From Acanthosepion lycidas (taxonomy: Eukaryota > Mollusca > Cephalopoda > Sepiida > Sepiidae): a stretch of 64,000 bases of DNA. This document shows, piece by piece, positions 1 to 11,710 of the stretch. The stretch's first letter is position 1. Each line of letters begins with the position of its first letter. The notes under the pieces were generated by a model. That model saw only the letters and a list, made by a program, of their open reading frames with translations, was not told the DNA's origin and ran no database searches. Both the position numbers and the translations under genes were made by a program. The stretch is from the NCBI GenBank assembly GCA_963932145.1, contig OZ010582.1, positions 13,769,909 to 13,833,908 on the forward strand, given 5' to 3'.

Positions 1-24
1 TGGCGGTTGGAGCTTCTGTCGACT

Positions 25-303
25 TAACTATGGTTGTATAAATCCTTAGTGTATTGTTTATATAAGCCCTTACTCTGGTCAAATGTAACGTCTAAGAAAT
101 TGATCACTTTAGCATTGGAATTGGTCCTAATATTAATGGTCCTTAAAGAAATTGGTTAGGTCCTTTCTCATCTCGTCTGCTTGTCTGGGACTCAGTTTAC
201 GAAGAAGGATTATACCGTCATCTCTGTATATACCGTTGTTTTGGTTTTATATCAGAGATAAATCTGAGTTTCCAGAGTAACAATATCACAAGTTCAAATG
301 ATT
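25..303 (-). pseudogene. Retroelement reverse transcriptase, downstream half (broken)
   Basis: Reading the minus strand from about 303 to 25 gives a reverse-transcriptase segment: an ELV...KLRFISDIKP stretch, the catalytic-type motif GIYRDDGIILLRKLS (plus-strand ~190-235), then KDLTNFFKDH, and after a frameshift NAKVINFLDVTFDQSKG (~65-117). This motif order (YRDDG then NFLDVTF) is typical of an abundant invertebrate non-LTR or Penelope-like RT family; the family name is from memory and uncertain. At least one frameshift and stop codons near 133-140 show it is dead. It continues from the upstream half at 1040-1358, from which it is separated by an insert. It runs off the left window edge. Confidence 0.6.
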
Positions 304-1040
304 CCGTAGAATTATCATCACCATCACACACACACATACATACAGATCATTCGACAAGCATTCATTGGCTAATCTCCTCAAAACTAACTTGCTGATTGGT
401 CAATTCCGTCTAGTTAAATCGCCTACACGCGAGGAATAATTTTCCCGCGCACAAGGTTGGAGCATGTCACGTGAGACACAACCTTATATAAACAAAACAC
501 GAGTAAGCCTTCTCTCACCGTTTTCTATTTTGTCTCCTTCCTTGCTGCCAAAATATGACCTTCAAGAACTCTCATCTTCTTGCGGTCAGACGTTAAAGAA
601 CATTACCAACATTCACACAAGTACGAACTCTTAACTCTTCTGAACTCTACCAACTTTTCCAACTCACATTTCCTAACATGCAACAGTAACTTTATTCTTC
701 TAAAACTGCAGTTTAATAATCAATTCAACTTCATGAGCTCCGGTACAAATATTTCCCAAATCTAAGGGACGTAACTCTATCAAACCTTTAGCTTATATGC
801 ATGTACATCAAAACAAATAAATTCAAATGTTATGTTTTGAACCATTGCGTTCTGTCTTTTATTTTTGCTATGTGCTATTTTACGTCAAATATAAATTGCA
901 TGTGACCGCCACATTTGATGGTGACCTTCAGCGTCTTTGCTTGTTCTTTTCCACGTCATTCCTAATCAAAGTTAAATAAATGTTGTGGGGGTCCGCTATA
1001 TCTGATTGACAATCCTTCACATTTTTATTGCATACCCATC
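304..1040. mobile_element. Insert splitting the RT remnant; possible solo LTR or other element
   Basis: The RT reading jumps from a GVYRGAK-like motif at ~1045 to ELV...KLRF at ~300, residues that should be nearly adjacent, so about 740 bp appear to be inserted. The insert carries a short CA-rich run (~328-345), a GC-rich block (~420-475), an E-box CACGTG (468-473), a TATA-like box (485-492) and an AATAAA (816-821). That order resembles an LTR, but I could not find clean TG...CA termini or a target duplication, so the type is unresolved. Confidence 0.3.
420..545 (+). promoter_or_regulatory. Promoter-like block: E-box and TATA box
   Basis: CACGTG at 468-473 lies 12 bp before TATATAAA at 485-492; a pyrimidine-rich stretch follows 20-40 bp downstream where initiation would be expected. 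The block is visibly richer in G+C than its flanks. Function is inferred only from motif spacing; no supported ORF follows (a 61-codon ORF at 580-765 has no recognisable features). Confidence 0.3.
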
Positions 1041-1358
1041 GTCTGTTTAGCACCTCGATATACTCCCATGGAAACGCAAAATCTTGGTTATCTTTCTTAG
1101 TCCATAGAGTTCCATCGTGGTATAAAATCGGTAATAGTGTTTACCAGTCTTTGATAATTTTTTTATCATATTTCTTGATCCTATCAATGTTCCTTCGCAT
1201 TTTAAGTTTAGGTCGTTGATATGGTTATTAAATTTTATATTATTTATCAGAGAGAATAATTCTGATTCGAATTCCGATAGAAGTCTGCCTTGGTCGTTTT
1301 TTTTTTTTTTGTGATTTGAAATCATAAGATTCTTTGTCGTAGTCATGTAAGTTATCAT
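1040..1358 (-). pseudogene. Retroelement reverse transcriptase, upstream half (broken)
   Basis: An open minus-strand stretch encodes SEFESELFSLINNIKFNN, followed in shifted frames by RRNIDRIKKYDKKIIKDW, then YHDGTLWTKKDNQDF and a VSMGVYRGAK-like motif. These match the order expected upstream of the YRDDG motif in the same RT family seen at 25-303 (inference from remembered family motifs). Several frameshifts are needed to read it. It is the 5'-ward half of one decayed element whose downstream half is displaced by the 304-1040 insert. Confidence 0.5.
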
Positions 1359-1558
1359 GTATCTGTTTAGAGAAGAATAGCTTACATCTTATCCTTTTTA
1401 AAACACTGTGTTGTTTAACAATGGGAGTCTATATCGTCCATGATGTTTTTAGTGGGATAGTCCAGGTTAATTATCTCCATATTACGGTGACGAATAGGTA
1501 TTAGGGATAATTTTGAAAATCCAGCGCTCAACCACAAAGAAGCTAAATTTAGGAATGT
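1359..1558. other. No recognised feature
   Basis: AT-rich sequence between two retroelement remnants. It may be further decayed sequence of the upstream RT element; nothing is readable. Confidence 0.3.
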
Positions 1559-1589
1559 TTAGGACAAAAAAAATCTACACAGACGCACA

Positions 1590-2096
1590 GGTACTTGCAG
1601 GCCACATATGGAGCAGGTGTGAGAATTGTAAGATGAGATCACTGTTAGATTGGCTGACCTTTTAGACCTTGCTCTCGCTTCTTGAAGATGATTCAGACAA
1701 GCAGATTGAAAATTGCTGAGTCCACTAAAACACGTTGATCTCCATTCTACCCGCTCCAAAGTTAAAAGCTCAAGGGTGTTATGTGGTATATTAACTGCTG
1801 GCAAGTTGCTTTTCAGCTTGTCTTTGTAGCTTAGCCATGGGCGTCCTACATTTCTGTAGCCCTGATCTAACTGGCTGTACATTAGGATCTTGGGTATACT
1901 GTCATCAGACATTCTCAAGACATGACCAGTCCAGCGTAACTGAGACTGTACGATAAAAGTCTCGATTCCTCCAATATTACATTTGTTAAACAGCTCTACG
2001 TTAGATGTCCTATCTTGAAGCTTAACTCCACAGATTAAACGCAGACAGCTTTTATGGAAAACATCTAGCTGGCGTATATGGTACCTGTATGGAGTC
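1590..2096 (-). pseudogene. LINE family A, C-terminal tail (5'-truncated)
   Basis: The minus strand encodes the region after the RT catalytic core of a non-LTR retrotransposon: PYRYHIRQLDVFHKSCLR, SQLRWTGHVLRM, GRPWLSYKDKLKSNL, and the start of a C-terminal zinc finger (HTCSICG). The second half of the finger is lost at ~1600. A second copy at 48.1-48.85 kb is visibly about 95% identical over ~490 bp. The element begins abruptly at 2096 next to a CT/AT tract, as 5'-truncated LINEs do. No RT catalytic domain is present, so it is not autonomous. Confidence 0.75.
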
Positions 2097-2295
2097 ACTC
2101 TCTCTCTATATATATTGTTTTAAAAAAAAGGAAAATGATTGTTTCAAATGCCCTTTCATCCATCATCTCATCAGGAGTAAATCATTGCCAATAATTTAAG
2201 CAAAAGATCAGTAACAACGAAAATGAAGAAAAAAAATATATGGGAAAAACGATAAGATAAATATATATATATAATTAGGAGGATTTGAAATAATC

Positions 2296-2580
2296 ATAAT
2301 TAAGTAATTCATTGAGGACTGGAAGAAACCTCAACAAAATACAGAAAACACTGGACGGCCGTTTCGTCCCATATATGGGACTCATCAGGAGTACGCATCC
2401 ACTACCGAGAATTGAAACCCGAACAGTTACGATAGGAGGCAAACGCAATGCCAACTGTAACACCGGGCCACTGCAACGCCCAGGTAACGAATTAGACTCG
2501 ATACCGAAACTCATATCCATACCACTGAATATTTTAGCTCTATCACTGATACTGAGACCTTTCCACTAAGTACTCCACAT
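2296..2580 (-). mobile_element. tRNA-derived SINE (family D), abutting (AT)n
   Basis: On the minus strand a tRNA-like promoter is visible: an A-box-like tggcccggtgtta and a B-box-like gggtttcaattctcg, followed by a body with a short self-complementary block (ggacg...cgtcc around 2352-2372). The (AT)n array at 2584-2663 adjoins its head. Assignment rests on the box motifs only. Confidence 0.4.
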
Positions 2581-2581
2581 A

Positions 2582-2583
<2 letters not shown>

Positions 2584-2663
<80 letters not shown>
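2584..2663. repeat. (AT)n microsatellite
   Basis: About 40 uninterrupted AT dinucleotides. Confidence 0.97.
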
Positions 2664-2666
<3 letters not shown>

Positions 2667-3215
2667 AGGAGGGAGGGGGAAAATTAAAATAAAATCTCGT
2701 GTAAATACAATTACCGAGGGAAAATTAAAATAAAATATCCCTCAAAAGATTAAGAGACGTGACAAAATCCTTCTGCCGGCAGAGAGAAGGTTTGCGCAGT
2801 GATATAGAGAATGATTCCAAAATCTTTAAATGATTATTGGAAACAGTTCTATGAATAACTCTAAACCACTCTTTCTTATAATACTTGGCACATGCTATAT
2901 TTTCCAATAAATGTTGCGCGATAGCAGATTCCAGATTCGAAGAGAGACGTTAACACAGGTTACTTATTTTGCCAAGTCTTATTTTCGAAGACACATGCTG
3001 ATATATCCTTGTTTCCAAATGTAATCTCGTAAGATATATATTGATCTTATCGTGTTTCACCTCTTTTTTGCTCTTCATTTTCGTTGTTACAGTACTTTCG
3101 TTTCATTTATTGCGAACGATTTTCTCCTGAGAAGATGTTCAATAAAAGGGCCATTGAGACAAAAGTTTTCCTTGTTTTTAAAACAATATTTTGTGCCTCT
3201 AAACATACATACATT
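2664..3215. other. No recognised feature
   Basis: AT-rich unique-looking sequence. A 28-bp direct repeat around aaattaaaataaaat (2679-2694 and 2719-2734) follows the microsatellite. No ORF with recognisable motifs. Confidence 0.4.
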
Positions 3216-3253
3216 CATACACACACGCACACATATATATATATATATGTGTA

Positions 3254-3342
<89 letters not shown>
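3216..3342. repeat. Compound (AC)/(AT)/(GT)/(AT)n microsatellite
   Basis: CA-rich start, then AT, GT and a long (AT)n tract. Its right edge falls exactly at the linker of the SINE that follows; the same linker is only a few bases long in the copy at 21.66 kb. Confidence 0.95.
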
Positions 3343-3345
<3 letters not shown>

Positions 3346-3640
3346 CTCCTGAAATAAATATTAATTTCAGTTGAGCTCTGTAGGGAGTAGGTATGGGTTT
3401 GTAAACAGTCACTATTATAGCTTATATATAGCGAGACTCTTCGCATAGCGAATTGAGTCACTGTCAGTCACTGGGCGTGTTTCTAAAAATAAATACGCTA
3501 AAAATCCACCTGCTTCCCTGCCGTGCTTAGTGGTAGAATCTCCGGCTGATAACAATTCAGTCGGGTTTCGATCCGAGCTAGAGACAACCGGATGTCTAGC
3601 CACACTGATGAGCTGCGAAACAGTCTGTCTGTGGATGACG
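3343..3640 (+). mobile_element. tRNA-derived SINE, family A
   Basis: The unit begins ggctcctgaaat, passes through a conserved block containing cactattatagc, and ends in a tRNA-like module with A box tgcttagtggtagaat (~3525) and B box gggtttcgatcc (~3562), then gtctgtctgtggatgac. The same order occurs inverted at 21400-21790 and partly at 10421-10530. The 3' end runs straight into (AT)n. Confidence 0.6.

Positions 3641-3695
<55 letters not shown>
3641..3695. repeat. (AT)n microsatellite at SINE 3' end
   Basis: Uninterrupted AT repeat that directly continues the SINE tail. Confidence 0.95.
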
Positions 3696-3699
<4 letters not shown>

Positions 3700-3860
3700 G
3701 ACATGCTGCACCGTGTGCCATAAGGTCTCCAAACAACCGTCCACAAGATTTCATAGTTGTGCTTCTCTAGACCAGTAAACATCCAAGGCTATAGAATCCA
3801 GTCTGCCCTACTATCAACCGATAGCTGTATTCGGCTCTTCAAAAAGTGTGGTTGTTTCTC
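3696..3860 (+). repeat. SINE-like fragment (family F)
   Basis: Shares catccaaggctatagaa and neighbouring bases with 21.22 kb; similar modules recur at 26.2, 43.95 and 47.75 kb. Probably a SINE body fragment. Confidence 0.35.
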
Positions 3861-4075
3861 CACAAATCCTTCACCACTATTAGTTTGGTGCAGAAATAAT
3901 GTTTTTTGACGTTAAAAATACGTCCAAATACGACATTATGTTTGCACCAACGTAATATAATCAAATATGCAGATTGTCTGCCAGTCTCGGTTCCTAGGAA
4001 TTGAGTTGTCTAACCCTCATATGAGGTAAAAGGGTCCCCGGTAGGCTTGAGTTATCAGCCCGAGTCTATCAACGA

Positions 4076-4076
<1 letters not shown>
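3861..4076. other. No recognised feature
   Basis: Nothing supported; AT-rich. Confidence 0.4.
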
Positions 4077-4138
<62 letters not shown>

Positions 4139-4169
4139 GGGGCGCTCTCGCGCGCGCGTGTGTGTGTGC

Positions 4170-4201
<32 letters not shown>
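4077..4201. repeat. Compound (AT)n-(GC)-(GT)n microsatellite
   Basis: A long AT array, a short GC-rich bridge with alternating CG, then a GT array. Confidence 0.95.
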
Positions 4202-5350
4202 GAAGTTGGGAATTGTGTCAGAGTTTGAGCCTGGACTTTTATGCTGAAAAATGACGAATATATATTTTTCTTAATGCTTTAATTGCTACATTCATTGGAT
4301 GCATGCGTTTCAGTAGGAATTCCTGTTATTTGTAGTGTAAAAAGATGTCTACCTTGCTGTAACTTCGAGAGTCTTAATAAAGTAAATGTTTTCTGACTGG
4401 ATTTCGAACTGCCTCCTCCTTTGAATGAGATATTTTCGTTTGCTTGTGTTTGTCTTTCTGTGTCTTAGTGTATTTATGTTTGCCTGTATTTGCGTCCGCA
4501 CTACATACGTTTCACGATTATTTATATTTGTATATATATTTATGTATTATTATTTTAAATAAGTTTTCGTTCAATACATTCCAATCCGATTGTGGGAAGG
4601 ACCATATTGTTGAAATTCTATGATGAACAAATGAAATTCATTTCATGCTATTGGTGATCTGTTTTTTATCTCTGTATCATCTTAAAAGGAATCCGCCAAT
4701 TTCAGAGTAACAAATACGATATGATACTGCTGCTACTGACTCCCCAGTTTACAAAAATGCCAACTTAGTCTTATGATTGGCCACAGTGTTTAGAATAAAA
4801 GAAATGAATGAAACAGAAAATGGATAAAGAAAACTAACCAGAATAAAACTCATCAACTACTCTCATTTAAAGCCCGCGAAGCCAGCCAACATTAGAATCC
4901 AGTCGACATTCTCATAAAAATGTCGCCAAAACTGTATTTCTATTCTATTATTTCCCGATTTTAATTCTTTATTGTTTTAGGAAGATTATTTTGGTTCCGG
5001 ATCCGAATTCTTTGGTGATAAATTATACTTCGCAATTTGCTAACGGCCTCTTGACACGAAAACCGTTGTAGAGGCATTGTGCTTGCTTTGCCATTCACGT
5101 GTGACCCCATGCGGAGGATAGAGGAAACATTAAAGTGACGAAGCGACATAACTCAGGTGAGGACAAAGGGAATCGTATGAACACTGACTTCACTGCTAAT
5201 GTTAAGTGACTTTCGCTGGGCATTGATTTCCTGTGCATTGTTTAGCAGGATAAATATTGCATTTTTTTTCGTCTGCATCTGTGATTTTATTGGAAATGAT
5301 TTTCCTATAAATATGTGTAATGTAATTTTTTGCTGAAAACAAGAACACAT
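4202..5350. other. No recognised feature
   Basis: Over 1 kb of AT-rich sequence with frequent stops in all frames. No transposon termini, tRNA boxes or recognisable ORF. Confidence 0.4.
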
Positions 5351-5357
5351 ACATACA

Positions 5358-5360
5358 GAA

Positions 5361-5438
<78 letters not shown>
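5358..5438. repeat. (AC)n-(AT)n microsatellite
   Basis: An AC tract followed by an AT tract. Confidence 0.95.
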
Positions 5439-5440
<2 letters not shown>

Positions 5441-5514
5441 ATAAAGTAAGTGATAGAAAAAGAATAAAATATACATACAATACACAAAATTTCTACCTCC
5501 CCTCATAAACTATA

Positions 5515-5525
5515 TTTCTCTCTCT

Positions 5526-5604
<79 letters not shown>
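5515..5604. repeat. (CT)-(AT)n microsatellite
   Basis: A short CT run then two AT blocks separated by a single TTTA interruption. Confidence 0.93.
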
Positions 5605-5607
<3 letters not shown>

Positions 5608-6455
5608 AAAGCAAAAACTCTTGATGGAGCCAACGGTAAACTTGCCAAAACCTTTATTTCTTAACCAGATAAGGCCTCGAATGAAAATAATACTAAAAAA
5701 AGAAAGATAACAATTGGCCTAAGGCAAACTTACTCAATAAATAACGTGCTCGACACCTAAACTGCCTAGACCGAGGACAGTTAAATCATAGGAAAAGATA
5801 GCTCTAGTGATAACTCGAGTCCCACGTCACAAGATCTTCAGAAGACTAATATATATCAATAAGAGAAATAGGGAGAAAGATAAAATTAAATTAAACTTTC
5901 ACATATCCCAATTCTTAGTCTCTATCTACACGTCATTCGACTCTCATGTACAATTGAATTTATTTTTACCAGAAATCTTATATTTTCCTTTAAGTTTTGA
6001 TTTATATTTACAGGAACAATATATAGAAGTTAACTGAGGAGTGGACGTTATCTCCGGATATTTCAGTGAAGGGATAACATCATTTCATTCCATTTATTAT
6101 TTGTAATGCACATTCACGTGGTTTCCAACAAAGTAATTGCGAAGATCGCCTTCTTTCATGAAACATTCTTATCCAGAAGTAATCTGGCCAAAATTTACTC
6201 TTTTCGAATGAGAATCTTTGAAATTGTGAGATAGATATAATATCGTATCGTATGGAGAAATATAAAGAGTGTAAAAATGGAAATCGAAACTGCGTGGTAG
6301 GTGGCAATATCCCGCCTTAAGCGTTCTCCAAATCATGTGAAACTTCCAGGCGGCATACAGCAGTGATGTTTTTAATGTCCACACTGTTTATATCTGCAAA
6401 TTGCCTATTCTGCTATTAAGCACTATTCCCCTTTAAAGACAGTAAATTATAAACA
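5605..6455. other. No recognised gene
   Basis: A 76-codon plus ORF (5807-6037) and 71-75-codon minus ORFs (6080-6384) are open but show no known motif, and none has support from splice signals or repeats. Confidence 0.35.
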
Positions 6456-6457
6456 AC

Positions 6458-6468
6458 ACACACACACG

Positions 6469-6542
<74 letters not shown>

Positions 6543-6688
6543 CAAGTATATGATTGGTGTATATGGAATGAATTCCAATAACCAACAATTACTATTCTTA
6601 AAAGAGTGCTCAATACAAAGTAGAGCAGATATAATTATTTATTTTAAAAAAAAAAAAATATAACATAAATTTTTTTTAAATAAATAAT

Positions 6689-6768
<80 letters not shown>
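6458..6768. repeat. Microsatellite cluster: (AC), (AT), A/T-rich, (AT), (GA)n
   Basis: AC/AT arrays at ~6458-6540, a palindromic A/T block containing ttaaa near 6630-6690, then AT and a long GA array to 6768. Confidence 0.9.
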
Positions 6769-6769
<1 letters not shown>

Positions 6770-7004
6770 GCTCCAAATGTTTTTGTTTATGATGTGAATT
6801 TTTTTAATTTATTTATTTAATTAGGAAAATATATATTATACTTTATTTTCCATATTTTTTGTTACACGTGTTTTAGGTCTTGGGACCATTATCTGGAGAA
6901 TAATAGTTATTTCCCCATATTATTTAAAGGAATTAATATTTTTTTTATGTTTTTCTGTGTTGAATCATTGTCTTCTGTGTGTGGTAGTAATCCATATTCT
7001 TCTT

Positions 7005-7165
7005 GGATTGGTGGCGAAAATATTCCTCTGCTTAAAGAGTAATGAAACAGTTATGATTGGTCTGAGAAAGGTGGAAGAAAGGAGTTTCTTTATTCTTACT
7101 TTTTCATCATCTCTGTATATTTTTAAATATATCTCCGTTTTTGTGTATCGTGTTTGTTTTTGTTA
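7005..7165 (+). repeat. Unclassified dispersed repeat, copy 1
   Basis: About 140 bp containing gaaaatattcctc, acagttatgattg and ttaaatatatctc matches 14888-15060 in order and spacing. The ORF across it is not conserved between the copies, so it looks non-coding. Confidence 0.5.
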
Positions 7166-7739
7166 AAATGTGTATTTAGAAAAGTTTAGTGACGCATTTT
7201 CGCCATTAAGATTTCATCGGATTTTTGACGTTGCTACGTCTACACATGCGCTCATGATACAAGTTCTATTGCACAAAATCTAAAAACACTTTTCTTCCCA
7301 CCTTCACAATACAGAAAGATACTTTTTAACAACACCAATATTTTACACCACGGAAATAATAGACAAAAACTTCAAATTCTCAAGGCCCACTATATCAAAA
7401 TTAACCAATCAACATTCAAAAAGATTTATTATGGGTGTAGCATTTGTATTTCTACAAATTTCTGCTCAGCTCCTTTATACTGATATGCTTGTTTTTTCTA
7501 TAAATTCTATAGCTGCAACAGATAATATTAAAAATAAGTTCAGTGCGCATTCATGCGGATTTAAAAAAAAATCCCCATCACAATAGGTTTATCTTTGGAA
7601 TTTGCTCCAGGAGGTGATCTTAGATAAAGATGATCTACGAAAATAGTTGGGTTAGAAAAAGCTACCATGATGAATTTCATCTTAACTTCAAGAAACTGAT
7701 TAGACAAATGGTAAGGATCAGTGTAAAATAAATAGATAT
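7166..7739. other. No recognised feature
   Basis: AT-rich sequence without supported features. Confidence 0.4.
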
Positions 7740-8103
7740 ATTATTTACACTATTCAGACTGTTATCCTATTCTTCATTGCCAAATTTACAAGGTTTCGTC
7801 TGTTGTATACTCCGGCCTTCGTCAGGTGATTAGAGTTTATTTCGCCCACCGGGTTAGATTGCTCTCGTTCCAAATTCTCGTTCCGGATGTCTCAGTTATT
7901 TCAATTTAATCCAACTCTACAACTTTTAGTTCACCGCTGCTGTAGCCCGATATTGAACTCACAACTCTTTTGGGTCTAGTCAGTGGATCTAACCAACGTC
8001 ATTATTCACTGGCCATAGTGGCTAAAGACGAAGGCCGAAATGTACAACAGCCAAAACGTAGTGAATATGGCAATGAAAATAAGAATAACAGTTCGAATAA
8101 TTC
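7740..8103 (-). mobile_element. tRNA-derived SINE family B flanked by inverted tails
   Basis: Read on the minus strand: an inverted tail (8103-8027), a tRNA-like head with A box (tggccagtgaataa) and B box (gagttcaatatcggg at ~7962-7948), a ~120-bp body, then the direct tail (7825-7740). The two tails share about 75 bp as an inverted repeat, including cggccttcgtc, gttgtac-like and cattgcca. The tRNA-like head resembles tRNA-Arg (inference). Similar layouts occur at 29.1, 42.8 and 45.7-46.5 kb. Confidence 0.6.
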
Positions 8104-8142
8104 ACACACACACGCACACACAATTGCACGCGCGCGATTGTT

Positions 8143-8211
<69 letters not shown>
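8104..8211. repeat. (CA) and (GT)n microsatellite
   Basis: A short CA run, a small CG-rich spacer, then more than 30 GT units; the GT and CA arms are inverted relative to one another. Confidence 0.95.
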
Positions 8212-9240
8212 CTCACTCACAGGCACACATGTATTTTTAACAAAGTCTTATTACCAACCAAACAGCTGGATTCTGGATGCTGAAAATTAGTCTATAAGGG
8301 TAGCTAGATTTCATAATCAATATTGGATAGATGACTTTCAAGGTCACACGAGTTCTGTCTAAGCCAAAGCATTCCTGGGCAAACCATTTAATTACGCTCA
8401 AATTTTAAATAGAAAAATCATTTGTGTGTGGCTACAAAATCAGAAGTACCCTAATTGTTGGCGTCGATGCAATCATTTATTTAAATATAAAACATAATAG
8501 TGGTGTTACCGGTGAAGAAAAAGTTTGGCAACACGGAAAATGCAATTTCGGGGACAAATTCAGATGCCGACTGAGATAATCACCTTTCATTTCGTATTAA
8601 AACCGTGTGCAAAAGGCATGAACAGAACGGATGCGATTGATATTGAATGAAATACCTGATTAAAACAAATTTAGGTGCCGTATTTAAAATAGTAGAATAT
8701 TTTGCAAATATGATTTCATATGTCACCATAGACTTGTAAGCTGCTGGAAAGCAGATTTAGCCTCTGTACCGGCCCGTGGTGTAGTGAGAGTCGTTAAAGG
8801 AAACATCCTCTCGGTTTGGCTGCTGTAATCAAATTGAAATTAAATGCCGTTTTTATCACTGCATCAAATGACGTCATTAAGCATCCGTCAAGGGACCTGC
8901 GTGACTTATCTCGACCAAAGGGAGATAAAGGCCTTATGTATCTCTACAATATTTTCTGCGAAATTTTTCCGTGCATTTCGGAAGAAAATTGTCAAATTGA
9001 AGACGTCCAAAGTTATTCACAAAAGTTTATTTTATTTGTAGCACGGTTAGGGACATTTAGTTTTACATGTAGAATTTAAACATCAATTATACGACTTTTG
9101 GGCGCTTTTTAATTTCATAAACAATTTTCGAAAACTTTCTTTTGTCTGTATGTTTCTCTGTCGAGAGAGCATTACTTTAGTTGTATTCAGCATATCTCGG
9201 GGTGTGTGATGACGGATACTTAAAAAAAAAAATTTCTTCC
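8212..9240. other. No recognised feature
   Basis: AT-rich. An 87-codon ORF at 8816-9079 has no known motif. A weak tRNA-like stretch near 8771 (ggcccgtggtgtagtg) lacks a matching B box. Confidence 0.35.
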
Positions 9241-9850
9241 CAAGAAAGGCAATAAAACCACTAAGACGTAAGAGGATTACTGAGTTTGAAAGGATATGAG
9301 AGAAGGAAAAATACTATTAAGAAGAGAAGACAATAAAATAAAAAAAAATTAAAAAACAGGAATGAAAAAAAATTTGGAAGATCATAGTTGACTGGAAAGC
9401 AAGAAAAGGAAGAATTACCCACGAGCGAGAAGTGCGAGAGAAGAAACGGTTTGTGTAGAATTTACTGGTACATCTAGCCATTTTAAGTGTAAAATAATGG
9501 TACCATGCCTCTAAATTAGGACTGCGCTTAAATTCGTAAAGTCTATGTATTAAGATCAATTCTCCTCCAAACAATTACTAAGAATGTATTCATAGAAAAA
9601 TCTACAGCAGTGAAAAAAATGTGTGATGTCGAGGTGCCAAATCAGGACTAATAATATTGCAGATTCTTTTTTGGTTTTTATCAAGGATGTCTAAGTACTT
9701 AAGTACCAAACTCTACGAGGCATCAATATTCAAAGCATGGACGAATGGCAGATTTATAAATATGAAAGAGAGATTCCGCCGAGAAAAATTATCTCACACA
9801 ATAGTTTGAACCAACCAAGGATCAAGTTGTTTTCCAAGTATAAAGCATTC
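9241..9850 (-). pseudogene. LINE family C tail, degenerate copy
   Basis: Minus-strand translation gives EFKRSPNL... RCTSKFYTNRFFSRTSRSW, which lines up with EFMRSTKL... KCSRLFYSNNFISRTSRLW from the better copy at 24.0-24.8 kb. Upstream (9660-9830) the nucleotide order tatcaagga, catggacgaatg, gagaaaaatt also matches that copy. Heavily decayed with stops and indels. Confidence 0.6.
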
Positions 9851-10233
9851 GCCAAAATTTGCGCTATCAAAAAAAAAAAAAGAAAAAGAAATTTATTTCT
9901 TTACTATTTCTTCAATTGCAAGATACAAGCGATAGGAACCTTCGATAAGCTGACAAGAAATAACATACATATATTAATTTCTCGCTTTAATTAACGCCAG
10001 AAAATGTTTTACAATGACAATGATTTATTAAAACGAATTAGAGTGAAACTTAATCTCTTCCTTATACAAACTCAAATCACTTACTAGCGTAACAAAAAGA
10101 AATACATTAAGTTTCAATAGTTCAGATATATTTATTTTAGCATTAAGGTGTGTAGCGTCTCGATTACGGTTAATATTAGAGAAGATAAGTTAAAACCTCT
10201 CACTTATTTTTCGCAAAGTGAAATGTCTAGATT

Positions 10234-10237
<4 letters not shown>
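9851..10237. other. No recognised feature
   Basis: AT-rich with an A11 run at ~9871; nothing supported. Confidence 0.4.
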
Positions 10238-10304
<67 letters not shown>

Positions 10305-10372
10305 CATGCAACGTGTGTTAGCACGTGCGATACCCTGTCTTCATCACCCGCCGACCAGGGGTGATATCACGG

Positions 10373-10420
<48 letters not shown>
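10238..10420. repeat. Two (AT)n arrays with a 70-bp spacer
   Basis: AT arrays at ~10238-10301 and ~10374-10420 separated by sequence with small palindromes (cccgccgaccagggg); the spacer is probably a SINE scrap. Confidence 0.85.
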
Positions 10421-10423
<3 letters not shown>

Positions 10424-10530
10424 GAAGTCCACGGATTGTTTCGCTGTATCAGTGTGGCTAGACCTGCGATTGCTTCAAGACGAGATCGAAACCCGACCGA
10501 TTTGTCATGGTCAGAATCTCTCACACTAAG
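10421..10530 (-). mobile_element. SINE family A fragment
   Basis: On the minus strand, cttagtgtgagagattct, then gggtttcgatctcg (B box), then gtctagccacactgat and aatccgtggactt leading into (AT)n. Same order as the tRNA-like module of the 3.35-3.64 kb copy. Confidence 0.55.
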
Positions 10531-11249
<719 letters not shown>

Positions 11250-11710
11250 TATGTCAAGTATTTTGTTTATTTTGCAGTGGTGTTCCCCGTGTACAAGGCC
11301 CAATAGCAACACAGAGTAGAGGGTTACAGAGTAAGAGGCACGGGTTATTGGGATATATATGAAAGATAACAATTAACCATATGCATGAATAGGTTATGAT
11401 TCTAGTGATCGGAGAAGCATCCTCTTGGAAATCGGTTCCATAAAGCATACATTCGTGGGTAAACCTCATATATTCCCATTGTAATCCGAAGGGAATGAGG
11501 GTGGTTCCCTACAATTTCCGTGGTATGGTGGGCTTAGCCTTTAAGCTTATAACTGGTAGAATTTTGTCCATTTGAACACTTTCACCGGAAATATTGATAG
11601 AGCAACAGAAGACTTGCGGCGTTCCGTCTGTTGACAATGGGTTGCAGGGTGGAAAGTAATTTATCATCCCCAAGGACGTGTAGAAGCTTTGGTACTCTAT
11701 CAAGACTGGG
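11250..11710 (-). pseudogene. LINE C-terminal remnant (LWN motif)
   Basis: A minus-strand frame around 11260-11450 reads LWNRFPRGCFSD...NHNLF, then YLSYISQ, the hallmark of the region after the RT domain in Jockey/CR1-like LINEs. The nucleotide sequence between 11312 and 11445 is also matched, with gaps, by 29300-29420. Upstream (11509-11703) is open but not diagnostic. The assignment to a clade is inference. Confidence 0.45.

Noticed and set aside
3052..3461. Long ORFs on both strands encoding Tyr-Ile repeats (also at 3.5, 5.2, 10.3, 13.3, 14.1, 15.3, 21.2 and 52.7 kb)
   Set aside because: They are translations of (AT)n microsatellites, open in every frame for compositional reasons.
7970..8290. 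106-codon ORF with Cys-Val and His-Thr repeats
   Set aside because: It is produced by the (GT)n/(AC)n array and crosses a SINE.
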